A stretch of 64,000 bases of DNA from Chitinophaga sp. Cy-1792. Its GTDB lineage: Bacteria; Bacteroidota; Bacteroidia; Chitinophagales; Chitinophagaceae. The position numbers were made by a program, and so were the translations under genes. Below, piece by piece: positions 33,636 to 44,172 of the stretch. Every line of letters begins with the position of its first letter. Position 1 is the first letter of the stretch. Under the pieces are notes generated by a model. That model made no database searches. It was not told where the DNA came from and worked only from the letters and a program-made list of their open reading frames with translations. Where the stretch lies: positions 930,001 to 994,000 of the forward strand of contig NZ_VWWO01000003.1 of assembly GCF_011752935.1 (NCBI RefSeq), written 5' to 3'.

Positions 33636-34775
33636 ATGACGAAAGAGGAGATCATATCATTAACGGAAAAAGTTGCAGCCGGAACCGCTACAGATGCGGA
33701 GCTGATGCAATATAACCGTTTGTTTGACGCCTTTCAGCAAGGCTCCCAATGGGATGAGCAGCTGATGGGCGACGAGGAAGCTATTGGGCAGGCGATCAGG
33801 AACCGCCTCCAGCCTATGTTACAGCCGAAGCGGTCTGCAAAGGTTATCCGCTGGCGTAGCTGGGCTGCCGCTGCCAGCGTAGTGATCCTATTGGGAGCAG
33901 GCGGATATTTCCTGCAGCAGCGTGCCGCAAAGCCGGCACTGGCGCCGCAGATAGAGCGCTTCAAAAATGATATTCCCGCACCGGCAGGTAACCATGCGGT
34001 GCTCACCCTCAGCAACGGACAACAGGTCATGCTCGACAGCGCCGGATTGGGAATGCTGGCGGTTCAGGGAAAAATACAGGTAGCCAAGGGAGCTGATGGC
34101 GTCATTATTTATACCGGATCAGACAAAAACATCGGGAACAATACCGTTCAACTGCCTGCAGGTAGCCGCGCATTGGCCATCGTACTCAGCGACGGTACCA
34201 AAGCATGGATTGATGCGGGTTCCTCACTGACTTATCCCGTCGCCTTTACCGGCAGTAAACGTAACGTAACCGTTTCCGGACAGGTATATTTTGAAGTAGC
34301 ACAAAATAGTAACCAGCCTTTTACCGTATTTAACAGCTCAGATAAAACCACCGTAGAAGTATTAGGTACCAGCTTTAATTTAAGAGCATTTGCAACCGAT
34401 TCCTCCACCAAAGTAACATTGGTTAGCGGCTCCGTAAAAGTAAATACAACTACAGCAACGCATATACTAACACCTGGCCAACAGGCAGTAACCAACAATA
34501 AAGGAAATATAAGCATCCACAACAATGTTGATATACCATCAGCACTGGCGTGGAAAGAAGGACTATTCTATTTTAATGGAGCTGACATAGCCACCATCTT
34601 GTCAGAAGTAGAGCGATATTATAACGTAGAGGTTGTATATCAAGCAAATGTCAACGATGTTTTTGTTGCAAAAATTCCAAGGGATGTTCCTGTTTCTCAA
34701 TTGCTGAATTTACTGGAGATGACCAATCTTGTCCATTTCAGGATTGAAGGCCGAAAGATTACAGTGATACAGTAA
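33636..34775 (+). CDS. FecR family anti-sigma factor
   Basis: A 379-residue membrane signal transducer. The cytoplasmic N-terminal region (about 1-72) is followed by one transmembrane helix (about 74-93, AAAASVVILLGAGGYFL). The FecR domain spans about 170-275 (LPAGSRALAIVLSDGTKAW, then GQVYFEVAQ, then VLGTSFNLRAF), and DUF4974 forms the C-terminal 70 residues. It should hold the sigma factor at 32967 inactive until the STN domain of the SusC at 34903 signals. SusC starts 127 bases downstream. Confidence 0.92.
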   Translation: MTKEEIISLTEKVAAGTATDAELMQYNRLFDAFQQGSQWDEQLMGDEEAIGQAIRNRLQPMLQPKRSAKVIRWRSWAAAASVVILLGAGGYFLQQRAAKPALAPQIERFKNDIPAPAGNHAVLTLSNGQQVMLDSAGLGMLAVQGKIQVAKGADGVIIYTGSDKNIGNNTVQLPAGSRALAIVLSDGTKAWIDAGSSLTYPVAFTGSKRNVTVSGQVYFEVAQNSNQPFTVFNSSDKTTVEVLGTSFNLRAFATDSSTKVTLVSGSVKVNTTTATHILTPGQQAVTNNKGNISIHNNVDIPSALAWKEGLFYFNGADIATILSEVERYYNVEVVYQANVNDVFVAKIPRDVPVSQLLNLLEMTNLVHFRIEGRKITVIQ

Positions 34776-34884
34776 CGTAAGCATGCACCAAATCAAATTA
34801 CAACCGGTAAAGGCCACCAGACTTTGCCGGCAGGGAAAGTATTGTCCGACATCAGCCGCTATATAAGCGGGATTATTAATCAAC

Positions 34885-34895
34885 TATCAACCAAA
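34885..34895 (+). promoter_or_regulatory. SusC leader motif, copy 2
   Basis: TATCAACCAAA, one base different from the AATCAACCAAA of the other two loci, 7 bases before the SusC ATG. TAATCAAC, a partial second copy, stands just upstream at 34878-34885. Confidence 0.45.
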
Positions 34896-34902
34896 AAAAG
34901 CT

Positions 34903-37900
34903 ATGCTTGTAAAAAAGCCAGGGAGACGACTCCATTCGCAGCGATCAGGTAAGAAAAAAGTAAGTGCAAAAACGTTCGGTTTATGTCTGCTGTTCTGCTG
35001 CTTGCTTGCAGGAGTACAGTCTTTTGCTCAGAAGGTGACCATGAGCCTCAGTGGAGGCAGCATGGAGAAAGCTATCCAGGAAATTGAGAAAAAAACAGGA
35101 CTTAATTTCGTGTATGGTAAAAACCAGTTGAAACAGGCAGGCCCTGTAACAATTGCAGTAAAAAATGAGGAGTTGGATGCGGTGCTGAAATTATTGTTTA
35201 ACAACCAGCCACTGAGTTATTCCAGGTCTGGTAATTTTATTGTAATCCGTGCAAAGGAGCCCGAAAATGTGGCTCCAAAGCAGGAAAAAGGTCTCACGGT
35301 AACGGGTACTGTAACAGATGAAAAAGGTAATCCTTTGCCATCTGTATCTGTTGTTATTCCAGGTACGCCCTTCGGCGCCATGACGGATGAAAAAGGGCAC
35401 TATGTGCTGAAAAGTGTACCGGAAAATGCCAGCATAGTATTTTCGTATGTTTCCTTCAACAACGTGACCCTGCCTGTCAATAACAGAAGTGTTATCAATA
35501 CCTCGATGAGCCAGGTCGTGAAGGCGCTGGATGAAGCGGTGATCATTGGTTACGGTACTACTACCAAACGTTTGAATACAGGATCTGTAAGTTCTATTAC
35601 GGCCAAAGAAATTTCCACACAGCCGGTATCCAACGTGCTGGCAGCCTTACCTGGCCGTATTCCGGGTGTACAAATCACACAGGCAAACGGTTTGCCTGGT
35701 AGCGCTGCAGTAGTGCAGATCCGTGGCCAGGGCTCCATGAACAATGGTAACCTGCCACTGTATATTATCGATGGCGTACCTTTCACCAACTATAGCGGCG
35801 GACAACCAGTATCTGACAACATGAACGCATGGGGTACCAGCGGTGCCAACGGTGGTATCAGCCCTTTCAGCATGATCAACCCGGATGATATCGAACGCAT
35901 GGACATCCTTAAAGATGCCGACGCTACTGCTATCTATGGCGCAAGAGGTGCGAACGGTGTTATTCTCATCACCACCAAGAAAGGTAAAACAGGTAAAACA
36001 AGGGTTAACGCCAACGTATATACGGGCTCAGGAAAAGTAGGCCGCTTCATCCCAATGATGAACACGCAGCAGTACCTCGAGCTGAGAAAAGAGGCATTCG
36101 CCAACGATGGCCTTACTCCTACTACTGCCTCTGCGCCTGAACTTACACAATGGGACCAGAACGCCAACACCGACTGGCAGAAACTCCTGATTGGCGGTAC
36201 TGCACGTTCTACGGATGCACAGGCTTCTGTTTCAGGTGGTGATAGCAAAACACATTACCTCCTGAGTGGCGGCTATCATAAAGAAACAACCGTATATCCG
36301 GGTAATTTCAATGATATGCGCCTTACCGGCCGACTCACAGCAGATCATACTTCTTCCAACAATAAATTCTATATCAGCACCACGGTTAACTATTCCAATG
36401 ATAACAGCGTGCTGCCTACCAATGATCTGACACAATACTATAACCTGCCACCAAATATGCCGCTGTATGATAAAGATGGCAACCTGGCATGGGTAACAGG
36501 TTTTAACAACCCGCTGGCATTGCTCAACAGGAAGATCTATAATACTACTTCCAATTTTATGGCAAGCGCCAATCTCCGCTATACCATCATTAAAAATCTT
36601 AATTTCAAACTGAACGCAGGTTATTCCACCACCGGCCTGGACCAGAACGCAAGAAATCCTGCTTCTTCCTATAACCCGGTGAATAATCCTACCTCTTCTG
36701 CGATATTTACTACTAACAAAACACAGAACTATATCGTAGAACCTACGCTGGATTATACCTACGACTGGGGCAAATCTACCCTGAATGCCATGGTGGGTGG
36801 TACTTTACAGCGGAGTCTTTCTAATGGTAATTACCTGAATGGTACTAACTACAGCAGCGAAGCATTGCTGGGAACACTCGCAGGCGCCGGTCTGGTAACA
36901 GTTTCCAGTAATAACTACTTCGATTATAAATACGCTTCTGCCTATGGCCGTATCAATTATGGCTGGGACAGAAAATACTTATTGAATTTAACTTTCCGCC
37001 GTGATGCCAGCTCCAGGTTCGGACCTGATAACGCCATCGCCAATTTTGGCGCACTGGGTGCAGCATGGGTATTTACACAGGAAAACTTCTTTACAGATCA
37101 TCTGACCTGGTTAGACTATGGTAAAGTGAGAGCCAGCTATGGAACTACCGGTAACGACCAGATTACCAACTATACCTATCTGCCATTATTATCCTCTGCA
37201 GGAACCTATCAGAATCAGCTGGCCCTATACCGTGGCGCCCTGCCTAATCCAGGTGTAAAATGGGAAAGCACTAAAAAGCTGGAATTCGGCCTGGAACTGG
37301 GTATGCTGAAAGATAATATCAAATTCACCGGTGATTATTACCAGAACAGATCCAGCGACCAGCTGTTGTCTGCCTCACTGGCAACGCAGTCCGGCTATAA
37401 CAGCTATGTGGTAAATATGCCGGCTTTGGTACAAAACAGTGGTGTTGAACTGGAACTGAATACGCTGAACCTGAAGCGCTATAACTTTGGCTGGAGTACC
37501 TCTTTCAACATCACCTTCCCTAAAAACAAACTGGTGAGCTTCCCTGGTATTGAGAACTCTTTTTATGCCAGCAGCTACCTGGTAGGTCAGCCTATTGATG
37601 TAGCCAGGAAATATGTTTATACCGGCTATGACCCTAAAACAGGTATTCCGCAGTACCAGGACCTGAACAAAGATGGTGTTATTGATTATAACAATGATCG
37701 CAAGGTAATTAATGCAGGTACGCCGTTTTTTGGTGGCATCAGCAATACGTTTAGTTATCGTCAGTGGGATTTCTCTTTCTTCTTCCAGTATAATCACCGG
37801 AATGGTGCTACCAATAACATCAACACGCCACTTGGTAACAGCAGAAATAACCAGAATGTCAGTGTAATAGACAGGTGGAGAAAAGCAGATGATGTAGCTG

Positions 37901-38232
37901 CGTTTCCGGCTGCCACCTCTACTTCCGGCAAACCTATCTATAACGGCTATACGCAATACAGCAGCTCTACCGCCTTATGGGGGGATGCGAGCTACCTGAA
38001 GCTGAGATCTGCGAATATCAGCTACAGCTTCCCGCAGGCATGGCTGAAAGCAATGAAGTTCAGCAATTTCAAGGTGTATGCAGAAGCGCAGAACTTATTT
38101 ACCTGGGCAAAGAACAAATACATATACGATCCTGAGACCAGCGTTTCCGGCGGAGCGCCAGGACTGGGAACCGGCGCCATTGCTATGCCGCCGCTCAGAA
38201 CTATTGTATTCGGTGTTAATTGTTCATTCTAA
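34903..38232 (+). CDS. SusC/RagA TonB-linked outer-membrane transporter with STN domain
   Basis: A 1109-residue transporter. The signal region ends GVQSFAQ (residue 43). Domains in order: STN (about 45-117), carboxypeptidase-regulatory-like (132-204), TonB plug (about 225-355, containing YIIDGVPF and NPDDIERMDILKDADATAIYG), and a beta-barrel ending in Phe. The STN domain couples it to FecR and the sigma factor upstream. SusD follows after 13 bases and a TlpA-like gene after that. The ligand is unknown; the link to a thiol-disulfide protein hints at a cysteine-containing or redox-sensitive ligand (inference). Confidence 0.95.
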   Translation: MLVKKPGRRLHSQRSGKKKVSAKTFGLCLLFCCLLAGVQSFAQKVTMSLSGGSMEKAIQEIEKKTGLNFVYGKNQLKQAGPVTIAVKNEELDAVLKLLFNNQPLSYSRSGNFIVIRAKEPENVAPKQEKGLTVTGTVTDEKGNPLPSVSVVIPGTPFGAMTDEKGHYVLKSVPENASIVFSYVSFNNVTLPVNNRSVINTSMSQVVKALDEAVIIGYGTTTKRLNTGSVSSITAKEISTQPVSNVLAALPGRIPGVQITQANGLPGSAAVVQIRGQGSMNNGNLPLYIIDGVPFTNYSGGQPVSDNMNAWGTSGANGGISPFSMINPDDIERMDILKDADATAIYGARGANGVILITTKKGKTGKTRVNANVYTGSGKVGRFIPMMNTQQYLELRKEAFANDGLTPTTASAPELTQWDQNANTDWQKLLIGGTARSTDAQASVSGGDSKTHYLLSGGYHKETTVYPGNFNDMRLTGRLTADHTSSNNKFYISTTVNYSNDNSVLPTNDLTQYYNLPPNMPLYDKDGNLAWVTGFNNPLALLNRKIYNTTSNFMASANLRYTIIKNLNFKLNAGYSTTGLDQNARNPASSYNPVNNPTSSAIFTTNKTQNYIVEPTLDYTYDWGKSTLNAMVGGTLQRSLSNGNYLNGTNYSSEALLGTLAGAGLVTVSSNNYFDYKYASAYGRINYGWDRKYLLNLTFRRDASSRFGPDNAIANFGALGAAWVFTQENFFTDHLTWLDYGKVRASYGTTGNDQITNYTYLPLLSSAGTYQNQLALYRGALPNPGVKWESTKKLEFGLELGMLKDNIKFTGDYYQNRSSDQLLSASLATQSGYNSYVVNMPALVQNSGVELELNTLNLKRYNFGWSTSFNITFPKNKLVSFPGIENSFYASSYLVGQPIDVARKYVYTGYDPKTGIPQYQDLNKDGVIDYNNDRKVINAGTPFFGGISNTFSYRQWDFSFFFQYNHRNGATNNINTPLGNSRNNQNVSVIDRWRKADDVAAFPAATSTSGKPIYNGYTQYSSSTALWGDASYLKLRSANISYSFPQAWLKAMKFSNFKVYAEAQNLFTWAKNKYIYDPETSVSGGAPGLGTGAIAMPPLRTIVFGVNCSF

Positions 38233-38245
38233 AATCTGATTAGTC

Positions 38246-39679
38246 ATGTTATCATTCAAAATAAATAAAAAGGCGATTGCAATTTTGTTGCTGAGTGGCT
38301 GTACCTTTTCTTCCTGCAGACGACTGGTAGAAATAGGCCCGCCTGTGAATCAGGTAGGACTTGACCAGGCTTTTTCTTCAGATGCTACTGCTACCAGCGC
38401 CATACTGGGTATTTACAATAACAGCAGTGCAAGGTCTATGCTGTTTCCCATGACAGAGATACCAGGTTTATCTTCAGATGAGTTGCAGAATAATATTCCG
38501 GCTGCTGCCTACGATGAGTTTGGCAATAGCGCAGTAACGATCACCAATACGTTGGCGGCAAATCTCTGGTACTATTGTTATGCAGTAATTGCGCAGGCGA
38601 ATGCCATGCATGCCGGTTTGGAAAGAAGCGACAAACTTTCTGCTTCTGTAAAAAATCAATTGCTGGGAGAAGCCAAGGTATGGAGAGCTTTTATGTTCTT
38701 CCAGCTGGTCAACAACTTTGGGGATGTACCAATGCCGTTGACAGATGACCCTATTGGTAATGCCACGCTTGCACGTACGCCGGCAGCTACGGTTTGGGTA
38801 CAGGTGATCAAAGACCTGACTGACGCCACTACGCTGCTCACAGACGCTTATCCAAGTTCGCTGAGAGGAAGAATCAACAGGCAGGTAGCAAACGCGCTGC
38901 TGGCAAGAGTATATCTATATACCAAAGATTACAAAAACGCAGAAGCTACTGCGAGCCTTGTGATCGGCTCAGGAATATATAGTCTGAATAAAGACCTCAA
39001 CAGTGTTTTCACTAATACCAGTAACGAGATTATGTGGCAGCTGGCTACCACTACTGGTTTATCTATTTATACAACCAACCAGGATAACGCCGGCGGGAGC
39101 TTTGCTGCGCCTGCCGGTTCAATTCCGGGCGTAACCCTGAAAGACACCATCTACAACACATTTGAAGCTGGTGATCTCCGTAAGACCAACTGGGTAACGC
39201 GTACCGCAATTGCAGGCAGTAATTACAATGTTATCTCCAAATACAAACAACGTGTAGTCGCTTCCGGTGCTACCCTTGGAACCGAATATAACGTGATGCT
39301 GCGTTATGCAGAGCAGTTCCTGATCCGTGCGGAAGCACGGGCGCAGCAGGGATTGAATGCCACTGCCATCGCCGATCTGGATACTATCCGCGGCAGGGCA
39401 GGATTGCCTGTGCTTAACAACGCGCTGGATAAAGCAGGTTTGCTGGCAGCCGTAGAACAGGAACGTAAAGCAGAGCTCTTCGGCGAATGGGGACATCGCT
39501 GGTTCGACCTGAAACGTACGCCTAGCCTGGTGAGCCCGACCAGTAAAACACGCGCAGATGATGTGATGAGCGGTATCAGGCCTGCTACCTGGACCAGCAC
39601 CGATATCCTGTATCCGATACCGGATGCACAACGTGTGGCCAATCCTAAGCTGACCCAGAACCCGGGATATACTAATTAA
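38246..39679 (+). CDS. SusD/RagB family lipoprotein
   Basis: A 477-residue surface lipoprotein partner of the preceding SusC. Two candidate lipidation sites exist: Cys19 (LLSGC) and Cys24 (TFSSC). Cys24 is favoured because it directly precedes RRLVEIGPP, the usual SusD start. The core includes LLGEAKVWRAFMFFQLVNNFGD, a variant of the conserved helix, and the C-terminal signature ERKAELFGEWGHRWFDLKR near residue 410. Carbohydrate-type partners often have such proteins, but ligand class cannot be told here. Confidence 0.94.
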   Translation: MLSFKINKKAIAILLLSGCTFSSCRRLVEIGPPVNQVGLDQAFSSDATATSAILGIYNNSSARSMLFPMTEIPGLSSDELQNNIPAAAYDEFGNSAVTITNTLAANLWYYCYAVIAQANAMHAGLERSDKLSASVKNQLLGEAKVWRAFMFFQLVNNFGDVPMPLTDDPIGNATLARTPAATVWVQVIKDLTDATTLLTDAYPSSLRGRINRQVANALLARVYLYTKDYKNAEATASLVIGSGIYSLNKDLNSVFTNTSNEIMWQLATTTGLSIYTTNQDNAGGSFAAPAGSIPGVTLKDTIYNTFEAGDLRKTNWVTRTAIAGSNYNVISKYKQRVVASGATLGTEYNVMLRYAEQFLIRAEARAQQGLNATAIADLDTIRGRAGLPVLNNALDKAGLLAAVEQERKAELFGEWGHRWFDLKRTPSLVSPTSKTRADDVMSGIRPATWTSTDILYPIPDAQRVANPKLTQNPGYTN

Positions 39680-39700
39680 TAGTTAAATCAATTACCAATT

Positions 39701-41161
39701 ATGAAAAGACTAATTCCCATTTTATTATGCGGTGGCCTGCTGACGGCAGGTGCCGCCGGGGCACAGCAGAAAAATAATGCTGACACCCTGCAGCAATACT
39801 ATCGTAAACTGGCAATGGGCAATGATCAGGACAAAGCCCTGCTGGAAAACAAGATGTATGCATTGCTGAAGACTGCTAAGAAAGAAGATGATTATAGCAC
39901 TGCTGCCAATATGTTCTTCGCCATGAAGAAAAACAAAATCAGTGATTCTATTTTGGTGGTGGCTAAGAAACGATATCCTGCAGGTGCATTGGTTCGCACC
40001 GATTCTGTGCAGACGGTCTATAATGAAAAAGATCCTGTAAAGAAAGAAGCGCTGTATAAAGCCTGGGTTAAAAAATTCCCGCCGGAGAAATTCGGTCCGG
40101 ACAGGATCGTGTATGACTATGCCCGTAACAGTGTAGCTTCTGAGTATGCAGTGGCAGACAATGTAGCTAAAGCAGTAGAATATGCTAACATGACTGAAAC
40201 AGATGTATGGAAAGGCGAAGGCTGGGCAGGTGTTGCCAACAGGTTGGCGAAGAATAAGCATTATACAGAAGCAGCTGAACTGATGAAAAAAGCCATTGAT
40301 CTGTCTTACAGCTATCGTACGGTGAAGAAGGATGCTTATGGTGCTCAGTTTGCCGCAACCGGCTATCCTGGTTACCTGTCATCTTATGTAAATATGCTGT
40401 TCGAACAAAAGCAGTATGATTCGGCACTGGTATATATCAAACGTGCAATAGACGCTGAAAATCCGGTACGGCCAGGCGTAAACGAAACCTATGCGAAGAT
40501 CCTGCTTTATAAAGGTGACTATGCAGAGGCTTTCAGTCGCCTGTCTGCTATTGGCGCTGCCGGTATGCTGAACGGCAACAGTAAGAAAATGCTGGAAGAG
40601 GCATATGCCAAAGTGCGTGGCAACGGTGGTTTTGATGCCTATGTTGATTCGCTGAAAGGTGGATTGGATGCTAAGATGCGTGAAGAATTTGCAGCAAAGA
40701 TCATCAACGAAACAGCACCTGATTTCGTGTTGAAAGATGTGGATGGCAATACCGTTAAGCTGTCGGACCTGAAAGGAAAAACAGTAGTGCTGGACTTCTG
40801 GGCTACCTGGTGTGGCCCATGTAAGGCATCTTTCCCTGCTATGAAAAAAGCACAGGAGAAATTTAAGAATGATCCGAATGTGAAGTTTTTATTTGTACAT
40901 ACCTGGGAAAAAGATGATAAAGCCATTGTTAATGCAAAGCAATTTGTGACCAGCAATAACTATCCGTTTGAGGTGCTGATGGATTTGAAAGATCCTGCTA
41001 CCGGCGTCAATAAAGTGGTGGAAAGCTACAAGGTGACAGGTATTCCAACAAAGTTTGTGATTGACAAAGCTGGGAACATCCGTTTCCGCTTTACAGGTTT
41101 CAGTGGTGGCGATGATGCAGCTGTTGCGGAAGTAGCGGCGATGATTTCATTGGCGAAATAA
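39701..41161 (+). CDS. TlpA-like thiol-disulfide oxidoreductase with long helical N-terminal region
   Basis: A 486-residue exported protein. The signal peptide ends AGAAGAQ (about residue 22). Residues about 25-340 form a TPR-like, alpha-helical region (for example AVEYANMTETDVWKGEG and YTEAAELMKKAIDLSYSYR). A C-terminal TlpA/AhpC-like thioredoxin domain (about 345-486) has WCGPC with C371 and C374, and cis-Pro in GIPTKFV. It probably reduces or isomerises disulfides in the periplasm. It is the last gene of the sigma/FecR/SusC/SusD locus, 21 bases after SusD, so it should be induced with it. Confidence 0.9.
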   Translation: MKRLIPILLCGGLLTAGAAGAQQKNNADTLQQYYRKLAMGNDQDKALLENKMYALLKTAKKEDDYSTAANMFFAMKKNKISDSILVVAKKRYPAGALVRTDSVQTVYNEKDPVKKEALYKAWVKKFPPEKFGPDRIVYDYARNSVASEYAVADNVAKAVEYANMTETDVWKGEGWAGVANRLAKNKHYTEAAELMKKAIDLSYSYRTVKKDAYGAQFAATGYPGYLSSYVNMLFEQKQYDSALVYIKRAIDAENPVRPGVNETYAKILLYKGDYAEAFSRLSAIGAAGMLNGNSKKMLEEAYAKVRGNGGFDAYVDSLKGGLDAKMREEFAAKIINETAPDFVLKDVDGNTVKLSDLKGKTVVLDFWATWCGPCKASFPAMKKAQEKFKNDPNVKFLFVHTWEKDDKAIVNAKQFVTSNNYPFEVLMDLKDPATGVNKVVESYKVTGIPTKFVIDKAGNIRFRFTGFSGGDDAAVAEVAAMISLAK

Positions 41162-41964
41162 TTTTGTTAAGCAATATACGCAATGGTCCGACCATCTCTT
41201 CGAGATTGGCGGGTCATTGCGTTATATGCGATTGGGAGGATGAAGTCCCACCATTCGTTGATATTACTCATATGAAATCAATTTTAAAAATGCAGACCCT
41301 TTATGTAGGCTTTTTGGGCTTTCGATGTTGAATGCCAGCTATGTAAATTATCAGATGTTAGCAATTAAAGGATGGTCGTTTTCTTCATCCGTTTCAATTT
41401 AAATCGGGATAAATATCGATTGTGAAATTGAGTAAAAAATGCTGACAGGATAATTTTTATGAATCCTGTGAAATGTAATTCGCTGCTTGGTTTGCAGCGA
41501 TATGGACTTCTATTTTTTAAACTTTTTGTACAGATGGAATGATCTTGAAAATACGTTTTATTGCAGCGTTTGTTTTGGATTTTATACTAGGAAATTTTGT
41601 CAAAAAAAACTTTGTGATAAAATAGTATTTTAAATATTTAGGTTTAGGTTAACCGTAACCCAGAAGATGTGTGTACAGCAGGTGTTGATATTATGTTTTT
41701 GCTTAGAAAGAAATAATTGGCGGTATTTATTTTTACTTATCTGTTCCATGTTTTTATTGCTGGATTTTTTGTTTCTCAGTTTTTAATTTTAATTTTTCCG
41801 AACATTATTCGTTTAAATAATATTGTTAACATTTGAATTTATCCGTCGACTTTAGATAGCAGTTTGAATGCCGATGACTGAATGCCCTTATCTTACTGTT
41901 GTTAGAGTATACTATCCTTGAACCGTTTTAAAAACTCAATGAAGATTGCTTCAGATTACTACCC
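41162..41964. other. AT-rich intergenic region before the peptide-export operon
   Basis: About 800 bases without a credible gene. Near the left end, 41176-41224 can fold into an imperfect hairpin (CGCAATG with CATTGCG), perhaps ending the upstream transcript. The rest is very A/T-rich with frequent stops in all frames. The longest methionine-started stretch on the plus strand near 41272 is only 19 codons. The promoter of the exporter operon should lie here, but no box is convincing. Confidence 0.6.
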
Positions 41965-44160
41965 ATGAGTTTCCCATTTTATCAACAATATGATGTGATG
42001 GATTGTGGCCCGACATGTCTGAGAATGATTGCAAAATACTATGGTCGATCAATCAGGCAGGAACAATTAAGGTCATACTGTCAAATTTCAAAAGAAGGAG
42101 TTTCTTTATTAGGGATTAGTGAGGCTGCCGAGAGGATTGGCCTTAGGACACTTGCTGCCCGAATTACATTTGATCAGCTGCAACATGAATTGATACTTCC
42201 TTGTATAGTGTATTGGAAGCAGTCACATTTCATCGTTGTATATAAGGTTTCTTCCTCCTATATTTTTGTGGCCGATCCTGCACATGGAAAATTAAAACTA
42301 AAGCATAGTGAATTTATGGCCGGATGGAGCCCGCATAATATGTCAAATGAGGGCATAGGTGCGGTTTTGGCAATTGAGCCAACACTTGAATTCAAATCTG
42401 CAACATACGAAAAGGATAACCAGGATACTCGCATAGGGGTGAGGAAGGGGATAGATTACCTGTTGCAGCATCGCCAAATGTTTTTTCTCCTACTTATCGG
42501 ATTGTTGCTAATTAGTCTGTTTCAGGTTGTTACACCTTTTTTAGCCCAGGCAATTGTGGACGTAGGTATTGCTACGTCAGATATGAACCTGGTAATGTTG
42601 ATATTGTTAGGTCAGGCAATGATTCTGGTCGGAATGACCGTCATGGAGTTTTTACGAAGTTGGACATTGTTGCATGTTAGTGGCAGGATTAATCTCACTT
42701 TGCTGACGGATTTTTTTGTGAAGTTGATGAAGCTTCCATTGTCCTATTTTGATGTAAAGCAGGTGGGAGATATTTCACAACGGATGAATGATCACCGGAG
42801 AATAGAGTCATTTATGTCGGGTACGCTGGTAAGTGCCGTTTTCGCTCTTGTTAACTTTGTTGTATTTACCTTCCTGATCATTTCTTATGATGTTACAATA
42901 TTTGTGACTTTTCTGATAGGTAACCTGTTATATTTCCTTTGGATATTCATGTTTGCAAAAGTTAGAAAGAAACTGGATTACCAAAAGTTTGATAATGGTG
43001 CTGAAGGCCAGAATGCGACGATAGAAATTATTCAGGGAATGCAAGAAATCAGGTTGAATAATTGTGAGAAGACAAAAAGATGGAAGTGGGAGATGATTCA
43101 GGCAAGAGCATACCGAATTAATATACGTTCGATGGTTGTTGATCAAATACAACAAGGAGGAGCACTTTTTATTAATCAGGGCCGAAATATTATCACCACT
43201 TTTCTTACCGCCAAAGCAGTCATTGATGGTAGACTGACTTTAGGAGGTATGGTAGCTATTCAATATATAATTGGGCAATTGAATAGTCCATTCCAACAAA
43301 TGATTCAATTAACACAATCACTTCAGTTTGCCAAGATTAGCCTGGACAGAGTAAATGAAATACATGCATTGGTGGATGAAGAGCAGCATGAGTCACTGCT
43401 GTCTAATGAACTTCCTTCCCGTTTGGATTTGACAATTAGAAACTTGCATTTTAAATATCCAGGTGCGGGGAATGAAGATGTTCTTCAAAATTTGAATATT
43501 CTGATCCCACAAGGTAAAACAACTGCTATCGTTGGCCTTAGCGGAAGTGGTAAAACAACGCTATTAAAGCTACTGTTGAAAATTTATAATCCTACTGCAG
43601 GTGACATTAAATTAGGTAATGGCAGACTGTCCGATGTTAACAGTAGTGTCTGGCGCCGGAATTGTGGAGTAGTTATGCAAGATGGTTACATATTTTCTGA
43701 TACAATTGCCGCCAATATTAGTATATCGGATGAAATGACAGATATGGAAAGAGTGAAACTGGCGGCGCAAACAGCATGCATAGATGAATTTATTGAGTCG
43801 CTGCCATTGGGTTATAATACTAAGATCGGAGGTAACGGAAATGGAATAAGTGCCGGGCAGAAGCAAAGGATATTAATAGCAAGGGCTGTTTATAAAAACC
43901 CCGCGTTTATTTTTCTTGATGAAGCTACTAATGCATTAGATGCTATTAATGAGGCAAAAATACTTGATAATCTTAAGAACTTTTTTATTGGTAAAACAGT
44001 GGTGGTGGTTGCACATAGGTTGAGTACCGTCAAAAATGCAAATCAGATAGTTGTAATGGTGAAAGGTCAGATCATAGAACAAGGGACACATGAAGAACTG
44101 ACTGCCGCCCACGGGAATTATTATGCGCTCGTAAAAGAACAACTTGCTTTAGGGAATTAA
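41965..44160 (+). CDS. C39-peptidase-containing ABC exporter (PCAT)
   Basis: A 731-residue exporter that should cut the double-glycine leader off its substrate and pump the mature peptide out. The N-terminal C39 protease (about 1-130) has a full catalytic set: Q7/Q8, Cys14 in DCGPTC, His88 in HFIVVY and Asp104 in ADPA. The membrane domain (about 160-450) follows. The ATPase has Walker A G524-T532 (GLSGSGKTT), signature NGISAGQKQR near 625-634, and Walker B with D652/E653 (IFLDEATNALD). It is the first gene of the peptide locus, 12 bases ahead of the HlyD-type adaptor, and is AT-rich compared with flanking genes. Confidence 0.95.
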   Translation: MSFPFYQQYDVMDCGPTCLRMIAKYYGRSIRQEQLRSYCQISKEGVSLLGISEAAERIGLRTLAARITFDQLQHELILPCIVYWKQSHFIVVYKVSSSYIFVADPAHGKLKLKHSEFMAGWSPHNMSNEGIGAVLAIEPTLEFKSATYEKDNQDTRIGVRKGIDYLLQHRQMFFLLLIGLLLISLFQVVTPFLAQAIVDVGIATSDMNLVMLILLGQAMILVGMTVMEFLRSWTLLHVSGRINLTLLTDFFVKLMKLPLSYFDVKQVGDISQRMNDHRRIESFMSGTLVSAVFALVNFVVFTFLIISYDVTIFVTFLIGNLLYFLWIFMFAKVRKKLDYQKFDNGAEGQNATIEIIQGMQEIRLNNCEKTKRWKWEMIQARAYRINIRSMVVDQIQQGGALFINQGRNIITTFLTAKAVIDGRLTLGGMVAIQYIIGQLNSPFQQMIQLTQSLQFAKISLDRVNEIHALVDEEQHESLLSNELPSRLDLTIRNLHFKYPGAGNEDVLQNLNILIPQGKTTAIVGLSGSGKTTLLKLLLKIYNPTAGDIKLGNGRLSDVNSSVWRRNCGVVMQDGYIFSDTIAANISISDEMTDMERVKLAAQTACIDEFIESLPLGYNTKIGGNGNGISAGQKQRILIARAVYKNPAFIFLDEATNALDAINEAKILDNLKNFFIGKTVVVVAHRLSTVKNANQIVVMVKGQIIEQGTHEELTAAHGNYYALVKEQLALGN

Positions 44161-44172
44161 ACTTGCTTTCAT

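Noticed and set aside
41162..41964. Search for a further GG-leader peptide or immunity gene before the exporter
   Set aside because: All frames are interrupted; the best methionine-started stretch on the plus strand is about 19 codons.
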